A DNA stretch of 34,214 bases. Origin: Desulfobacteraceae bacterium. GTDB lineage: Bacteria > Desulfobacterota > DSM-4660 > Desulfatiglandales > B25-G16. The notes beneath the pieces were generated by a model, which saw only the letters and a program-made list of their open reading frames with translations, was not told where the DNA came from and made no database searches. Each line of letters opens with the position of its first letter. The first letter of the stretch is position 1. Below, in pieces: positions 9,227 to 18,051 of this stretch. Made by a program: the position numbers and the translations under genes. The stretch covers positions 1 to 34,214 of the forward strand of contig JAUWZV010000009.1 in the NCBI GenBank assembly GCA_030615105.1. The letters are read 5' to 3'.

Positions 9227-10966
9227 CTATGTGCAAATTCCACATCTGGTGCAATCACCAACCTTGCATGGAGGGGATTCAATTGAGGCAAGGGCGAGGT
9301 TGTATTCTTCCTTTAGATATGATTTTTGGATACTATGGTCAATAAAATCCCATGGAAGTCTTTCATTGAGATCTCTGGCCCTGTAAACAAAAAAATCTGG
9401 ATTGATATCTGAGGATCTAAAGGTACGCTTCCAATCCCTATTATTCCTGTGGGTAGTTAATAGCATTTGCCCCACCCTTCTGTCACCCATAGAAAGTAGG
9501 CTCTGTATATAGGCCCATTTTGGGACATCAAAACTAATCCCGATACCTCCCTCAACTGATAGAGTCCTCTTTATTGTTTTTTGCTTTTCCTTAAGGGACT
9601 CCACAGTATCCATAGGAAACCACTGGAAAGGAGTAAATGGTTTTGGAACAAAACAATTAATACTCAATCTGATTCTGCCTATCTTTTTCCTGCCTCTACT
9701 TTCCTTTATTAAATAATGTCTTATCGATTTAACCAGACCAATAATGTCCTTTATATCCTCCCCTGTTTCAGTTGGAAGACCGATCATAAAATAGAGCTTG
9801 ATATGAAAAAAACCTGTCCCTGCTATAAGTATAATTGCCTCTGTAATCTTTTCTGTTGTCAATTTTTTGTTAATAACCCTCCTTAATCTCTCACTGCCTG
9901 TCTCAGGGGCAATGGTCAGGGTTTTCTGGCCGCTTCTCTTTAAATTTTCTATCAAACCTTTTGTTAATGAATTTGCCCTGAGGGAAGACACTGAAAATTC
10001 ACCATCTCTGTCAAGTATAAAACTGGTCAATTTTTCTATTCCTGGGACATCAGAAACTGATGGACTAATAAGACCGATACTGTTTTTTTCAGCCAAGATT
10101 TGTTCAAATGAGGTAAATATTTCTTCCTCCTCTATAACTCTTGGAGGCCTGTACATGTAGCCAGCGGCGCAAAACCTGCACCCAATACCACATCCGCGGC
10201 TTAACTCCACAAGAATGGTATCAGAGAACTCTGTAAATGGTGTAATTATCCGCGATCGGCGCAAAGGTCCATTAAAAGGGACCTGCCTAACAGCCTTTAC
10301 CCTGGAAGGGATGGAGGGGATTAAAGGTTCAAAGGAGGAAATTAATCCATCTCCCTTGTATTCAACCTTATAAAGGGAAGGACAATAAACACCCTCGACC
10401 TCAATAGCCAGAATTCTCAAGGTCTCCTCTTTTTTAACAGTTGATAGTGGGAGATCAAGATAGGTCTGAAAGAATTCTTTCAAGATAACCTCACCTTCCC
10501 CAATAAGAAAGCAATCTATGAAGTTGGCCAGAGGTTCAGGGTTCATAAAGGTTGTTATACCACCTGCCAAGATGAGGGGATAATTCTCGCCTCTTTCCTT
10601 ACTCATGAGGGGAATCTTGCTCATATCAAGTATGGTAAGGATATTTAGATAATCATTTTCAAATGAAAGGGAAAATGCTAAAAGATCAAATTTTAGCAGG
10701 GGAGTCAGGGATTCTAAAGAAAGGAGGGGTTGATCTGTCCTTCTATATATGGATAATTCCTCTTCATCTGGTAGAAATGCCCTCTCTGCCACTATTGCAG
10801 GATTATCATTCAATATTCCATATATAACCTGGAAGCCAAGATTGGACATGCCAACCTGGTAATAATTAGGATATATCAGGGCCACAGATACCCTGCCGCC
10901 CCAATCCTTTTTTACTGTACCCCGTTCTTGAGCAAGTCTGCTCCTGTAAAGAGTAGCAATTTTCAA
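9227..10966 (-). CDS. YgiQ-like/B12-binding radical SAM protein (TIGR03960-type)
   Basis: ELSRGCGIGCRFCAAGYMYRPPRV cluster motif (CxxxCxxC); N-terminal B12-binding-like region; C-terminal CKVGDCTRCGIC. Confidence 0.85.
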   Translation of the reverse strand: MKIATLYRSRLAQERGTVKKDWGGRVSVALIYPNYYQVGMSNLGFQVIYGILNDNPAIVAERAFLPDEEELSIYRRTDQPLLSLESLTPLLKFDLLAFSLSFENDYLNILTILDMSKIPLMSKERGENYPLILAGGITTFMNPEPLANFIDCFLIGEGEVILKEFFQTYLDLPLSTVKKEETLRILAIEVEGVYCPSLYKVEYKGDGLISSFEPLIPSIPSRVKAVRQVPFNGPLRRSRIITPFTEFSDTILVELSRGCGIGCRFCAAGYMYRPPRVIEEEEIFTSFEQILAEKNSIGLISPSVSDVPGIEKLTSFILDRDGEFSVSSLRANSLTKGLIENLKRSGQKTLTIAPETGSERLRRVINKKLTTEKITEAIILIAGTGFFHIKLYFMIGLPTETGEDIKDIIGLVKSIRHYLIKESRGRKKIGRIRLSINCFVPKPFTPFQWFPMDTVESLKEKQKTIKRTLSVEGGIGISFDVPKWAYIQSLLSMGDRRVGQMLLTTHRNNRDWKRTFRSSDINPDFFVYRARDLNERLPWDFIDHSIQKSYLKEEYNLALASIESPPCKVGDCTRCGICT

Positions 10967-10973
10967 TTCTTAA

Positions 10974-12170
10974 TTAATCTGCTTGCTTCCTTAAAAAGGT
11001 AGGATATTCCAAATTTTCCTTTTGAAAGACCCTCTGGAATATACCCTTTTTCCCAGATTTTAACCCTATCTCTTTTAGAGGCCTATCATCATTTTCCTCA
11101 GCTAACCTCCTCTGGAAGGTTGGCTTATCAAGATCCTCCTTCAACCTTACTGTCCAGCTCTCTTCCGCATCTTCAGGGGTAAGATCCCTTAAATTAATAA
11201 CCTTTCTCTCCTTATTTCGGCCGATACCTGTGGCAATGGCTGTTATTCTCATCTCCTCATCCATAGTATCATCAAAGACCATACCCCATATAATCTCTGC
11301 ATTGGGATGGACCTCATTCTTTATAAAGGAAGATGCCTCAGTAACCTCATCCATTGTCATCTTGATAGAAGCAGTTATGTTAATGAGAACACCTTTTGCC
11401 TGATCAATTGAGATATCTTCCAACAGGGGGCTATTAATGGCCATCTGAGCTGCCTCAATTGCCCTATTTTCTCCTTTAGCTATCCCTGTACCCATTATGG
11501 CTGTTCCCATTTGTTCCATAACCCTTTTAACATCGGCAAAATCAAGATTTATAAAGCCAGGAACCGTAATAAGATCCGATATCCCCTTGACTGCATAGAG
11601 AAGGACATCGTCGGCCTTTTTCATGAGCTCCAGAAAAGGTGTATCTTTATCCCCCAATGCTCTTAGGCGCTGATTTGGAATGATAAGCAGGGTGTCAACC
11701 TCTTTCTTCAATTTTTCAATACCGGTTAGGGCAATTTCCATCCTTTTTTCACCCTCAAATTCAAAGGGTTTTGTTACAACTGCTACTGTCAGGGCCCCGA
11801 TATTTTTACTTTCCCTGGCTATTATTGGAGAGGTGCCTGTCCCTGTTCCTCCTCCCATTCCTGCAGTAATAAAGATCATATCTGAATCTTCAGTAGCAGC
11901 CCTGATTGCCTCCACGCTCTCCTCTGCAGCCAAACAGCCCTTCTCCGGGTCAGCTCCAGCCCCTAATCCATGGGTTAGATTGGCCCCTAATTGCAGTTTA
12001 TTAAGGGCAGAGCTAAGATCAAGGGCCTGTTTGTCAGTATTTGCAGCAATGAAGTCAACCCCCTTAAGTCCAGCGGCAATCATGTTACTGATTGCATTGC
12101 CTCCTGCGCCTCCGACACCAAAAACCTTTATCTTGGCGCTTGGGCTTTCTTCAACAAATTCATATCTCAT
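10974..12170 (-). CDS. ftsZ: Cell division protein FtsZ
   Basis: GGAGGNAISNMI, tubulin signature GGGTGTGTSP, C-terminal PTFLRKQAD. Confidence 0.98.
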   Translation of the reverse strand: MRYEFVEESPSAKIKVFGVGGAGGNAISNMIAAGLKGVDFIAANTDKQALDLSSALNKLQLGANLTHGLGAGADPEKGCLAAEESVEAIRAATEDSDMIFITAGMGGGTGTGTSPIIARESKNIGALTVAVVTKPFEFEGEKRMEIALTGIEKLKKEVDTLLIIPNQRLRALGDKDTPFLELMKKADDVLLYAVKGISDLITVPGFINLDFADVKRVMEQMGTAIMGTGIAKGENRAIEAAQMAINSPLLEDISIDQAKGVLINITASIKMTMDEVTEASSFIKNEVHPNAEIIWGMVFDDTMDEEMRITAIATGIGRNKERKVINLRDLTPEDAEESWTVRLKEDLDKPTFQRRLAEENDDRPLKEIGLKSGKKGIFQRVFQKENLEYPTFLRKQAD

Positions 12171-12230
12171 AATTCCCCTCCCTTCTTGATTTACGTTTTG
12201 GAATTTTTTGGGGCGAAGCCCCTAATTTCT

Positions 12231-13463
12231 TTACTCTCCTTCCATAAACCATCTCTTCATCCTGGATACTACCCGGTTAAAGATATTTGTATCCCTTATC
12301 CTAAATTTCTTCTCTCTCTGCTCTAAATTAGCCCCATACAGGACAAGACCTACTGCTGTTGCGTACATGGGGCTGTTGACAATCTCTTTTAATCCCCCAA
12401 TATTATTAGGATAACCCACCCTGGCCGGCATATTGAAAACCTGTTCCACTATTTCCGGTACACCTGGCAGGAGAGAAGACCCTCCGGTGACAACAACACC
12501 AGAAGTGACCAGATCATCATAACCAGATCTAATCATTTCCTGGTGAATAAGGCTAAAAATCTCTTCCACACGTGGCTCTAAAATCTCCCCCAGCAATTGC
12601 CTGCTGATAGTCCTTGGCTTCCTGCCACCTACACTTGGAACCTCAATGGTTTCATCCTTACCGATAAGTGAGGTGAGGCCACATCCATACTTTATCTTTA
12701 TCTTTTCCGCTTCTTTAAAGGGGGTCCTGGCTCCAATGGCAATATCATTAGTCAGGTTGTCACCACCTAAGGTTAATACAGATGTATGTTTTATGGAGCC
12801 CTGGAAAAATATTGCTAAATCAGTAGTCCCGCCTCCAAAATCTATTAATGCAACGCCCAGATTGCTTTCTTCATCTGTTAGGATCGCCTCACTGGAGGCA
12901 AGGGATTCAAGAACAATATCGTAAACATCAAGACCTGCCCTGTTGGCGCACTTTATTATATTCTGGGCTGATGTAACCGCTCCAGTTACTATATGTATCT
13001 TAACCTCAAGGCGGACACCTGACATCCCTGCGGGATCACTAATGCCACCCTGGTCATCAACAATAAATTCCTGGGGTAAGGCATGGATAACTTCCCTATC
13101 CATGGGAATTGCAACTGCCCTGGCTGCATCAATCACCCTCTCAATATCTCTTTTGCCCACCTCCCTATTCTTTAAGGCAATAACACCATGACTGTTAAAA
13201 CCCTTTATATGGCCCCCGGCAATTCCAGCATACACAGAGCTTATCTCGCAGCCAGCCATGGTTTCTGCCTCTTCTATGGCCTCTTTAATGCTATTTACCG
13301 TGTTTTGGATGTTGATCACCATGCCCTTCCTTAGCCCGATAGATGGGTGAGATCCCATTCCTATAATATCAACCATCCCATCAGGCCGCACTTCCCCAAC
13401 CACTGCACAGATTTTACTCGTGCCAATGTCAAGGCCTACAATTAATTCCCCTACCATCACCAA
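12231..13463 (-). CDS. ftsA: Cell division protein FtsA
   Basis: VGLDIGTSKICAVVGEV, DFGGGTTDLAIF, VVTGGSSLLPG. Confidence 0.98.
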   Translation of the reverse strand: MVMVGELIVGLDIGTSKICAVVGEVRPDGMVDIIGMGSHPSIGLRKGMVINIQNTVNSIKEAIEEAETMAGCEISSVYAGIAGGHIKGFNSHGVIALKNREVGKRDIERVIDAARAVAIPMDREVIHALPQEFIVDDQGGISDPAGMSGVRLEVKIHIVTGAVTSAQNIIKCANRAGLDVYDIVLESLASSEAILTDEESNLGVALIDFGGGTTDLAIFFQGSIKHTSVLTLGGDNLTNDIAIGARTPFKEAEKIKIKYGCGLTSLIGKDETIEVPSVGGRKPRTISRQLLGEILEPRVEEIFSLIHQEMIRSGYDDLVTSGVVVTGGSSLLPGVPEIVEQVFNMPARVGYPNNIGGLKEIVNSPMYATAVGLVLYGANLEQREKKFRIRDTNIFNRVVSRMKRWFMEGE

Positions 13464-13472
13464 CCCCCTTTA

Positions 13473-13552
13473 TTTGTCATTGGTCATTTGTCACTTGTAT
13501 CTTTTTTGATATTTCTTTTCTTCCTTACAAATGCCAAATGACTAATGACTAA
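13473..13552. repeat. Two heptad arrays in inverted orientation (foldback)
   Basis: TTTGTCA TTGGTCA TTTGTCA CTTGTAT (13473-13500) versus TTACAAA TGCCAAA TGACTAA TGACTAA (13525-13552). Confidence 0.85.
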
Positions 13553-14367
13553 CCTATAAATCCAACGATCGCCCTATCTCTATAGTCCAAATCTATTGAT
13601 CTGGCCTGATAGAGTCTATGAGTTGCCCTGAGATGTCTGATAATATGCCTCAATGAATCAATTTTTCTGCTAAAACCGTCTCCCCCAAAAAAGACCTTAA
13701 AAGGTAATTTATTTAAATAGATGGTAAGAGTTCCATCCTCTTCTACATGAACCTCTGATAGCTCTCTTACAGATAATGGAGTATCCCTTAAGCAGAGGGC
13801 ATTTAAAAAAGATGCAACCCCCTTGAGATATGCTCCATTTTTTTTACCACCTGTGGATAGGCCAGTTATTACAGGAAAATCAATACAATCATCTCTTTCA
13901 ACCTCTTTAAATATAATCCCCTCTCTATCCATAAAGTACATCTCATCTAATAGCACTATTGCCACAGCCTCTTCATCTTCTGCTTTTATATAAAGGGTAT
14001 TGGGAAATTCTTTCTTTAAAAAAACAGATTTTATCCATGGATGTGCCTCGATATTTCTCTTAATGGCGACAGGATCAATAGACAAGAGACTTTCCCTTTC
14101 CTTAATACCCGATATTTTGATCAACTCTCCCCTTAAATCATCATTAACGCCAGTTACAACAATATTATTTAATCTAAAATAGGGCGATGAAGCCAGAAAT
14201 TGGTATCCAAAGATAAAGGTTAAAGAAATGGCTCCAAGCCCTAAAAAGAATATAAATATTTTAATCAAGCCAAAACCCAATTGGCCTAAGGTTCTCTTAA
14301 AGAGCAAAAACCCTTTTTGCCTATCCCTCTTTACTGACTGTTTATCTAATACGGAACCTCTTTTCAC
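13549..14367 (-). CDS. ftsQ: Cell division protein FtsQ
   Basis: POTRA domain (FRLNNIVVTGVND...SLLSIDPVAIKRNIEAHPWIKSVFLKKEFPNTLYIKAEDEEAVA); position in dcw cluster; GTG start. Confidence 0.92.
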   Translation of the reverse strand: MKRGSVLDKQSVKRDRQKGFLLFKRTLGQLGFGLIKIFIFFLGLGAISLTFIFGYQFLASSPYFRLNNIVVTGVNDDLRGELIKISGIKERESLLSIDPVAIKRNIEAHPWIKSVFLKKEFPNTLYIKAEDEEAVAIVLLDEMYFMDREGIIFKEVERDDCIDFPVITGLSTGGKKNGAYLKGVASFLNALCLRDTPLSVRELSEVHVEEDGTLTIYLNKLPFKVFFGGDGFSRKIDSLRHIIRHLRATHRLYQARSIDLDYRDRAIVGFIG

Positions 14368-15281
14368 TCTTCACCTACTATCTTTATCTCAGGCGATAAT
14401 TGGATATTAAACATCTCCCTTACCTTAATTATAGCCAGATCCATAAGGGCCAATATATCAGATGCCGAGGCATTACCTTTATTAACAATGAAATTGGCAT
14501 GTTTAATTGATATCATCGCCCCACCTATGCTTCTGCCCTTTAAACCAGAGGCATCGATCAACCGGCCTGCATGATTACCCTCAGGATTTTTAAAAATTGA
14601 TCCGGCAGAGGGCATATCAAGAGGAAATCGCTCTTTCCTTTGTTTAATAATTGAAATGACCCTTTTCCTGATTGAAGCAGGCTTATCGCGCTTTAGATTC
14701 AATATTGCACTGAGTATTATCTCCCCAATGCTCAAATCAAGTTCCCTATATTTAAATCTAAGATTCAAACTATCTCTCCTTTCTAATATTCCGCCCTTCT
14801 TAGTCAGAACTGTTACCTCCCTGATCACATCTTTAATCTCTTGAGCTCCGGTCCCTGCATTCATGGCCAATCCTCCACCCAGGGTTCCGGGAATTCCTGC
14901 CAGAAATTCCACTCCGGCAAGGCCCTTTTCTGTGCAGAAATTCACCAGTTTATTTAAAAGTAGGCCTGCCCCAGATAAGATACATGGCTCTGCCATATTA
15001 TTATCCTCAACTGATGCAAAGTATCCGTCCAGGACAATTGCTACCCCATTTAATCCCCCATCCCTCACAAGGAGGTTACTTCCTTCCCCCAGAATCAAAT
15101 ATGGAATCCCCCCATCCGTTATAAAGGCCATCATTTCCTTTAATTCTTCCAGATTCCTGGCCCTGTAAATCGCCTCCACATTACCCCCAACCTTGAATGT
15201 TGTATACTGACTCATGGGCACATCAAAAAGGACTGCCTCACCTCCTATCTCTTTTATCCTTTTCTTTGTATCGTCATCCAT
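14364..15281 (-). CDS. murB: UDP-N-acetylenolpyruvoylglucosamine reductase
   Basis: YTTFKVGGNVEAIYRA, LGEGSNLLVRDGG, GIPGTLGGGLAMNAG, SAGSIFKNPEG. ATG at 15281 preferred over the TTG at 15287. Confidence 0.97.
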   Translation of the reverse strand: MDDDTKKRIKEIGGEAVLFDVPMSQYTTFKVGGNVEAIYRARNLEELKEMMAFITDGGIPYLILGEGSNLLVRDGGLNGVAIVLDGYFASVEDNNMAEPCILSGAGLLLNKLVNFCTEKGLAGVEFLAGIPGTLGGGLAMNAGTGAQEIKDVIREVTVLTKKGGILERRDSLNLRFKYRELDLSIGEIILSAILNLKRDKPASIRKRVISIIKQRKERFPLDMPSAGSIFKNPEGNHAGRLIDASGLKGRSIGGAMISIKHANFIVNKGNASASDILALMDLAIIKVREMFNIQLSPEIKIVGEE

Positions 15282-15285
15282 CTTC

Positions 15286-15325
15286 AAGTGCCTAAAGTGA
15301 CCTAAAGTTAAAAGTGCCTAAAGTT
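15286..15325. repeat. AAGTGCCTAAAGTGA-type repeat
   Basis: AAGTGCCTAAAGTGACCTAAAGTTAAAAGTGCCTAAAGTT; related copies at 16810-16830 and 23644-23693. Confidence 0.8.
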
Positions 15326-15380
15326 CTCCTTATTGGGCTGAAGGCTCAAAGTGAAAGAAAACCATGAAACTTTTCCTCTC

Positions 15381-15415
15381 TTGCTTTCAGCTTTCAGCGT
15401 TGAGCTTTGAGCTTC
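15381..15415. repeat. 7-bp period microrepeat array
   Basis: TTGCTTT CAGCTTT CAGCGTT GAGCTTT GAGCTTC; followed by CCTAAATT CCTAAATT, which runs into the murC stop. Confidence 0.85.
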
Positions 15416-15429
15416 CAATTCCTAAATTC

Positions 15430-16806
15430 CTAAATTCGCTTCAATAACTCCTCTCCAACAAGGTCTACATCACCCGCACCAAGGGTCAAAACTAAATCAC
15501 CATTTCTAATCTCACCTAAAAGAAGAGATATAATATCCTCAATGCTATCGCAAAAATTAACCGCCCTGTGACCATGATCTCTTATTCCCTGATAAAGAGA
15601 CCTGCTATCTATGCCTGGTATAGGTTCTTCGCCTGCCTCGTAGATAGGAGTAATGACCAGAAAATCTGCCTGATTAAAAGAGATAACAAATTTATCATAC
15701 AAATCTTTTGTTCTGGTGTACCTATGGGGCTGAAAAATAACCACCAATCTCCGGTCAGGCCAGCATTCTTTAGCTGTGCTTATGGTTGCCACTATCTCTG
15801 TAGGATGGTGACCGTAATCATCCAAAAATATTATGTCACCCCTTTTATCCTTTATCTCAAAGCGCCTTTTAAGTCCTCCAAGGCTCTTGAGACCCTCTCT
15901 AATATCTTCAAAATCAATATCCAGCTCCAGCCCTACCCCTACTGCTGCCAGGGCATTCAACACATTATGGTCTCCGGGGATGCAGATAGTGATTTGACCC
16001 TCTAACCTATTCTTAAAGGTAACAACGAAACTGGTGTTCAGCCCTTCCTTTGATATCTCACTGGCCCTTATATCCGATTGAGGATTCAGGCCATATGTCA
16101 GATAACTCTTTTTAAGTTTAGGGATCAATCCCTGAACCTCTTTGTCATCAAGACAGAGAATGGCCCTACCGTAAAAAGGGATCTTGTTTACAAAATCAAC
16201 AAATGTCTTCCTGAGATGATTCATGGAGCGATAAAAATCCATATGTTCATAATCTATATTGGTAATAACAGCTATGCTCGGGGAGAGAGCAAGAAAGGAT
16301 CCATCACTTTCATCTGCCTCAGCCACTAGAAAATCACTTCTCCCCAACCTCGCATTAGAGCCTCCCCATATATTCAATCTCCCTCCAATAACAACGGTTG
16401 GGTCAAGACCACCCCTTGTCAAAATCGAGGCAATCATACTGGTAGTAGTAGTTTTTCCATGGGACCCTGCTACAGCTATCCCGTATTTAAGTCTCATCAG
16501 TTCAGCCAGCATCTCTGCCCTTGGTATTACAGGAACTGATCTCTCCCTTGCCTCAACTATCTCTGGGTTATCATCCTTTACTGCCGAAGAAAAAACTACA
16601 ACATCTGCCCCATCAATATTTTGAGGCCCATGCCCAAGAAATATCTTTCCGCCAAGATCTGAGAGATGCTCTGTTGCCTCGCTCCTCTTGATGTCTGACC
16701 CACTAATAGAGTAGCCTAAATTAAGGAGGAGTTCTGCTATACCACTCATTCCAATCCCGCCGATGCCTACTAAATGTATATGTTTTACCTTGCCAAAAAT
16801 CTTCAT
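15430..16806 (-). CDS. murC: UDP-N-acetylmuramate--L-alanine ligase
   Basis: HLVGIGGIGMSGIAELL, GSHGKTTTTSM, DDYGHHPTEI. Confidence 0.98.
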   Translation of the reverse strand: MKIFGKVKHIHLVGIGGIGMSGIAELLLNLGYSISGSDIKRSEATEHLSDLGGKIFLGHGPQNIDGADVVVFSSAVKDDNPEIVEARERSVPVIPRAEMLAELMRLKYGIAVAGSHGKTTTTSMIASILTRGGLDPTVVIGGRLNIWGGSNARLGRSDFLVAEADESDGSFLALSPSIAVITNIDYEHMDFYRSMNHLRKTFVDFVNKIPFYGRAILCLDDKEVQGLIPKLKKSYLTYGLNPQSDIRASEISKEGLNTSFVVTFKNRLEGQITICIPGDHNVLNALAAVGVGLELDIDFEDIREGLKSLGGLKRRFEIKDKRGDIIFLDDYGHHPTEIVATISTAKECWPDRRLVVIFQPHRYTRTKDLYDKFVISFNQADFLVITPIYEAGEEPIPGIDSRSLYQGIRDHGHRAVNFCDSIEDIISLLLGEIRNGDLVLTLGAGDVDLVGEELLKRI

Positions 16807-16809
16807 CTC

Positions 16810-16830
16810 AAGTGCCTAAAGTGAACTAAA
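16810..16830. repeat. AAGTGCCTAAAGTGA-type repeat
   Basis: AAGTGCCTAAAGTGAACTAAA, immediately 5' of murC. Confidence 0.75.
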
Positions 16831-16851
16831 ATTATGCTCGTTTTCTGTGTC

Positions 16852-16893
16852 CGTTGACCATTGCTAATTGATCATTGACCATTGCTAGTTGAT
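16852..16893. repeat. 7-bp period microrepeat array overlapping the murG 3' end
   Basis: CGTTGAC CATTGCT AATTGAT CATTGAC CATTGCT AGTTGAT; the murG stop (cta, 16885-16887) lies inside. Confidence 0.85.
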
Positions 16894-17988
16894 TAGTTCC
16901 ATCAACTGTTCAGCTATGATTCCCCCTGCCCCTGGTCTTCCAGCCTTCAAGGCAAGAGATGACATCCTTTGAAGTACATCTGGGTTTTCCATATACCTTC
17001 TAACCTTCCTAGCCAGGGTGTTACTGTTAAGATCCCTTTCCATTAATATATCTGCCCCCCCAGTTTCCTTCAAGACCATGGCATTAATGTCCTGGTGCTT
17101 ATTAGCTGCATATGGGTAAGGTATAAGGATTGATGGTTTGCCTAAGGCAGCCAACTCAGCAATAGTAGTTGCACCTGCCCGACAGATAATCAGATCGGCC
17201 CTTCTGTAAGCAGAGGCCATATCCTCTATAAAGGCCTTTACTTCTCCATCAAGTCCAAGGGTATGATAATCGTCAATTACCTTTCCGAAATCTTCCTTGC
17301 CTGTCTGATGGATTACAAAAGGAACAAGACCCTCCGCCTTCAACTCCTCAAGAGCAGATACAACCGCCCTGTTTATTGCCCTGGCTCCTTGACTTCCGCC
17401 CATAACCAAAATTACAAATCTTTGTTTAACCCCTCTGGGAATTGGTTTTATGTGCAAAAGTTCATCCCTTATCGGATTACCGCTAAAAAAGAGATTTCCC
17501 CTTTTGAAATACCTCTTGCTTTCCTCAAAGGATATAAAGACCCTTTTAACTAAAGGAGCTAAGATCCTGTTTGTTAGACCTGGAAAAGAATTCTGCTCAT
17601 GTATAGCTGTAGGTATTCCAAGAAACCACCCCATCAGGCACACTGGCCCTGATGAATAACCACCTACGCCAACTATCAGATGAGGTTTGAAATCTCTAAT
17701 TATTGAAAGCGACTGAATTAAGCTTATAGGTATCTTAAAAAGGACTATTATCCTCCTTAAAAAACCCTTACCTATCATACCCTCAACATCAATTGATCTA
17801 ACCTCAAATCCAGCCCGTGAAAGAATCGCTCTCTCCATTTTCCTTTTACCAACGATAAAAAGGATACTTACATCATCACATCTTTTTTTTAGCTCCCTCA
17901 CAATTGCAATCCCTGGGAATAGATGCCCACCTGTGCCTCCACCAGCAATTATTATTCGTTGTCCGTTGCTACTTGCTTCTTTCTGCAT
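16885..17988 (-). CDS. murG: UDP-N-acetylglucosamine transferase MurG
   Basis: IIIAGGGTGGHLFPGIAI, VGVGGYSSGPV, HEQNSFPGLTNR, GGSQGARAIN. Confidence 0.98.
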   Translation of the reverse strand: MQKEASSNGQRIIIAGGGTGGHLFPGIAIVRELKKRCDDVSILFIVGKRKMERAILSRAGFEVRSIDVEGMIGKGFLRRIIVLFKIPISLIQSLSIIRDFKPHLIVGVGGYSSGPVCLMGWFLGIPTAIHEQNSFPGLTNRILAPLVKRVFISFEESKRYFKRGNLFFSGNPIRDELLHIKPIPRGVKQRFVILVMGGSQGARAINRAVVSALEELKAEGLVPFVIHQTGKEDFGKVIDDYHTLGLDGEVKAFIEDMASAYRRADLIICRAGATTIAELAALGKPSILIPYPYAANKHQDINAMVLKETGGADILMERDLNSNTLARKVRRYMENPDVLQRMSSLALKAGRPGAGGIIAEQLMELIN

Positions 17989-18012
17989 ATTGCATACTGC
18001 TTATTGCTTACT
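17985..18012. repeat. 7-bp period microrepeat array containing the murG start codon
   Basis: GCATATT GCATACT GCTTATT GCTTACT. Confidence 0.85.
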
Positions 18013-18051
18013 GATTGACAATTATTGGTTTGAAACGAGTAACTACTTCCA

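Noticed and set aside
12206-12224. GGGGCTTCGCCCC hairpin between ftsA and ftsZ as an intrinsic terminator
   Set aside because: On the transcribed (minus) strand it is followed by A-rich sequence, not a U-tract; a leader hairpin is possible but unsupported.
11680-12326. Plus-strand ORFs (169 aa and 111 aa) antisense to ftsZ
   Set aside because: They overlap the unambiguous ftsZ/ftsA genes and show no recognisable motifs.
14364-15430. Missing ddl between murB and ftsQ as an anomaly
   Set aside because: ddl position varies among dcw clusters; absence here is not informative.
15568-16624. Plus-strand ORFs antisense to murC
   Set aside because: Shadow ORFs of a conserved CDS; composition not protein-like.
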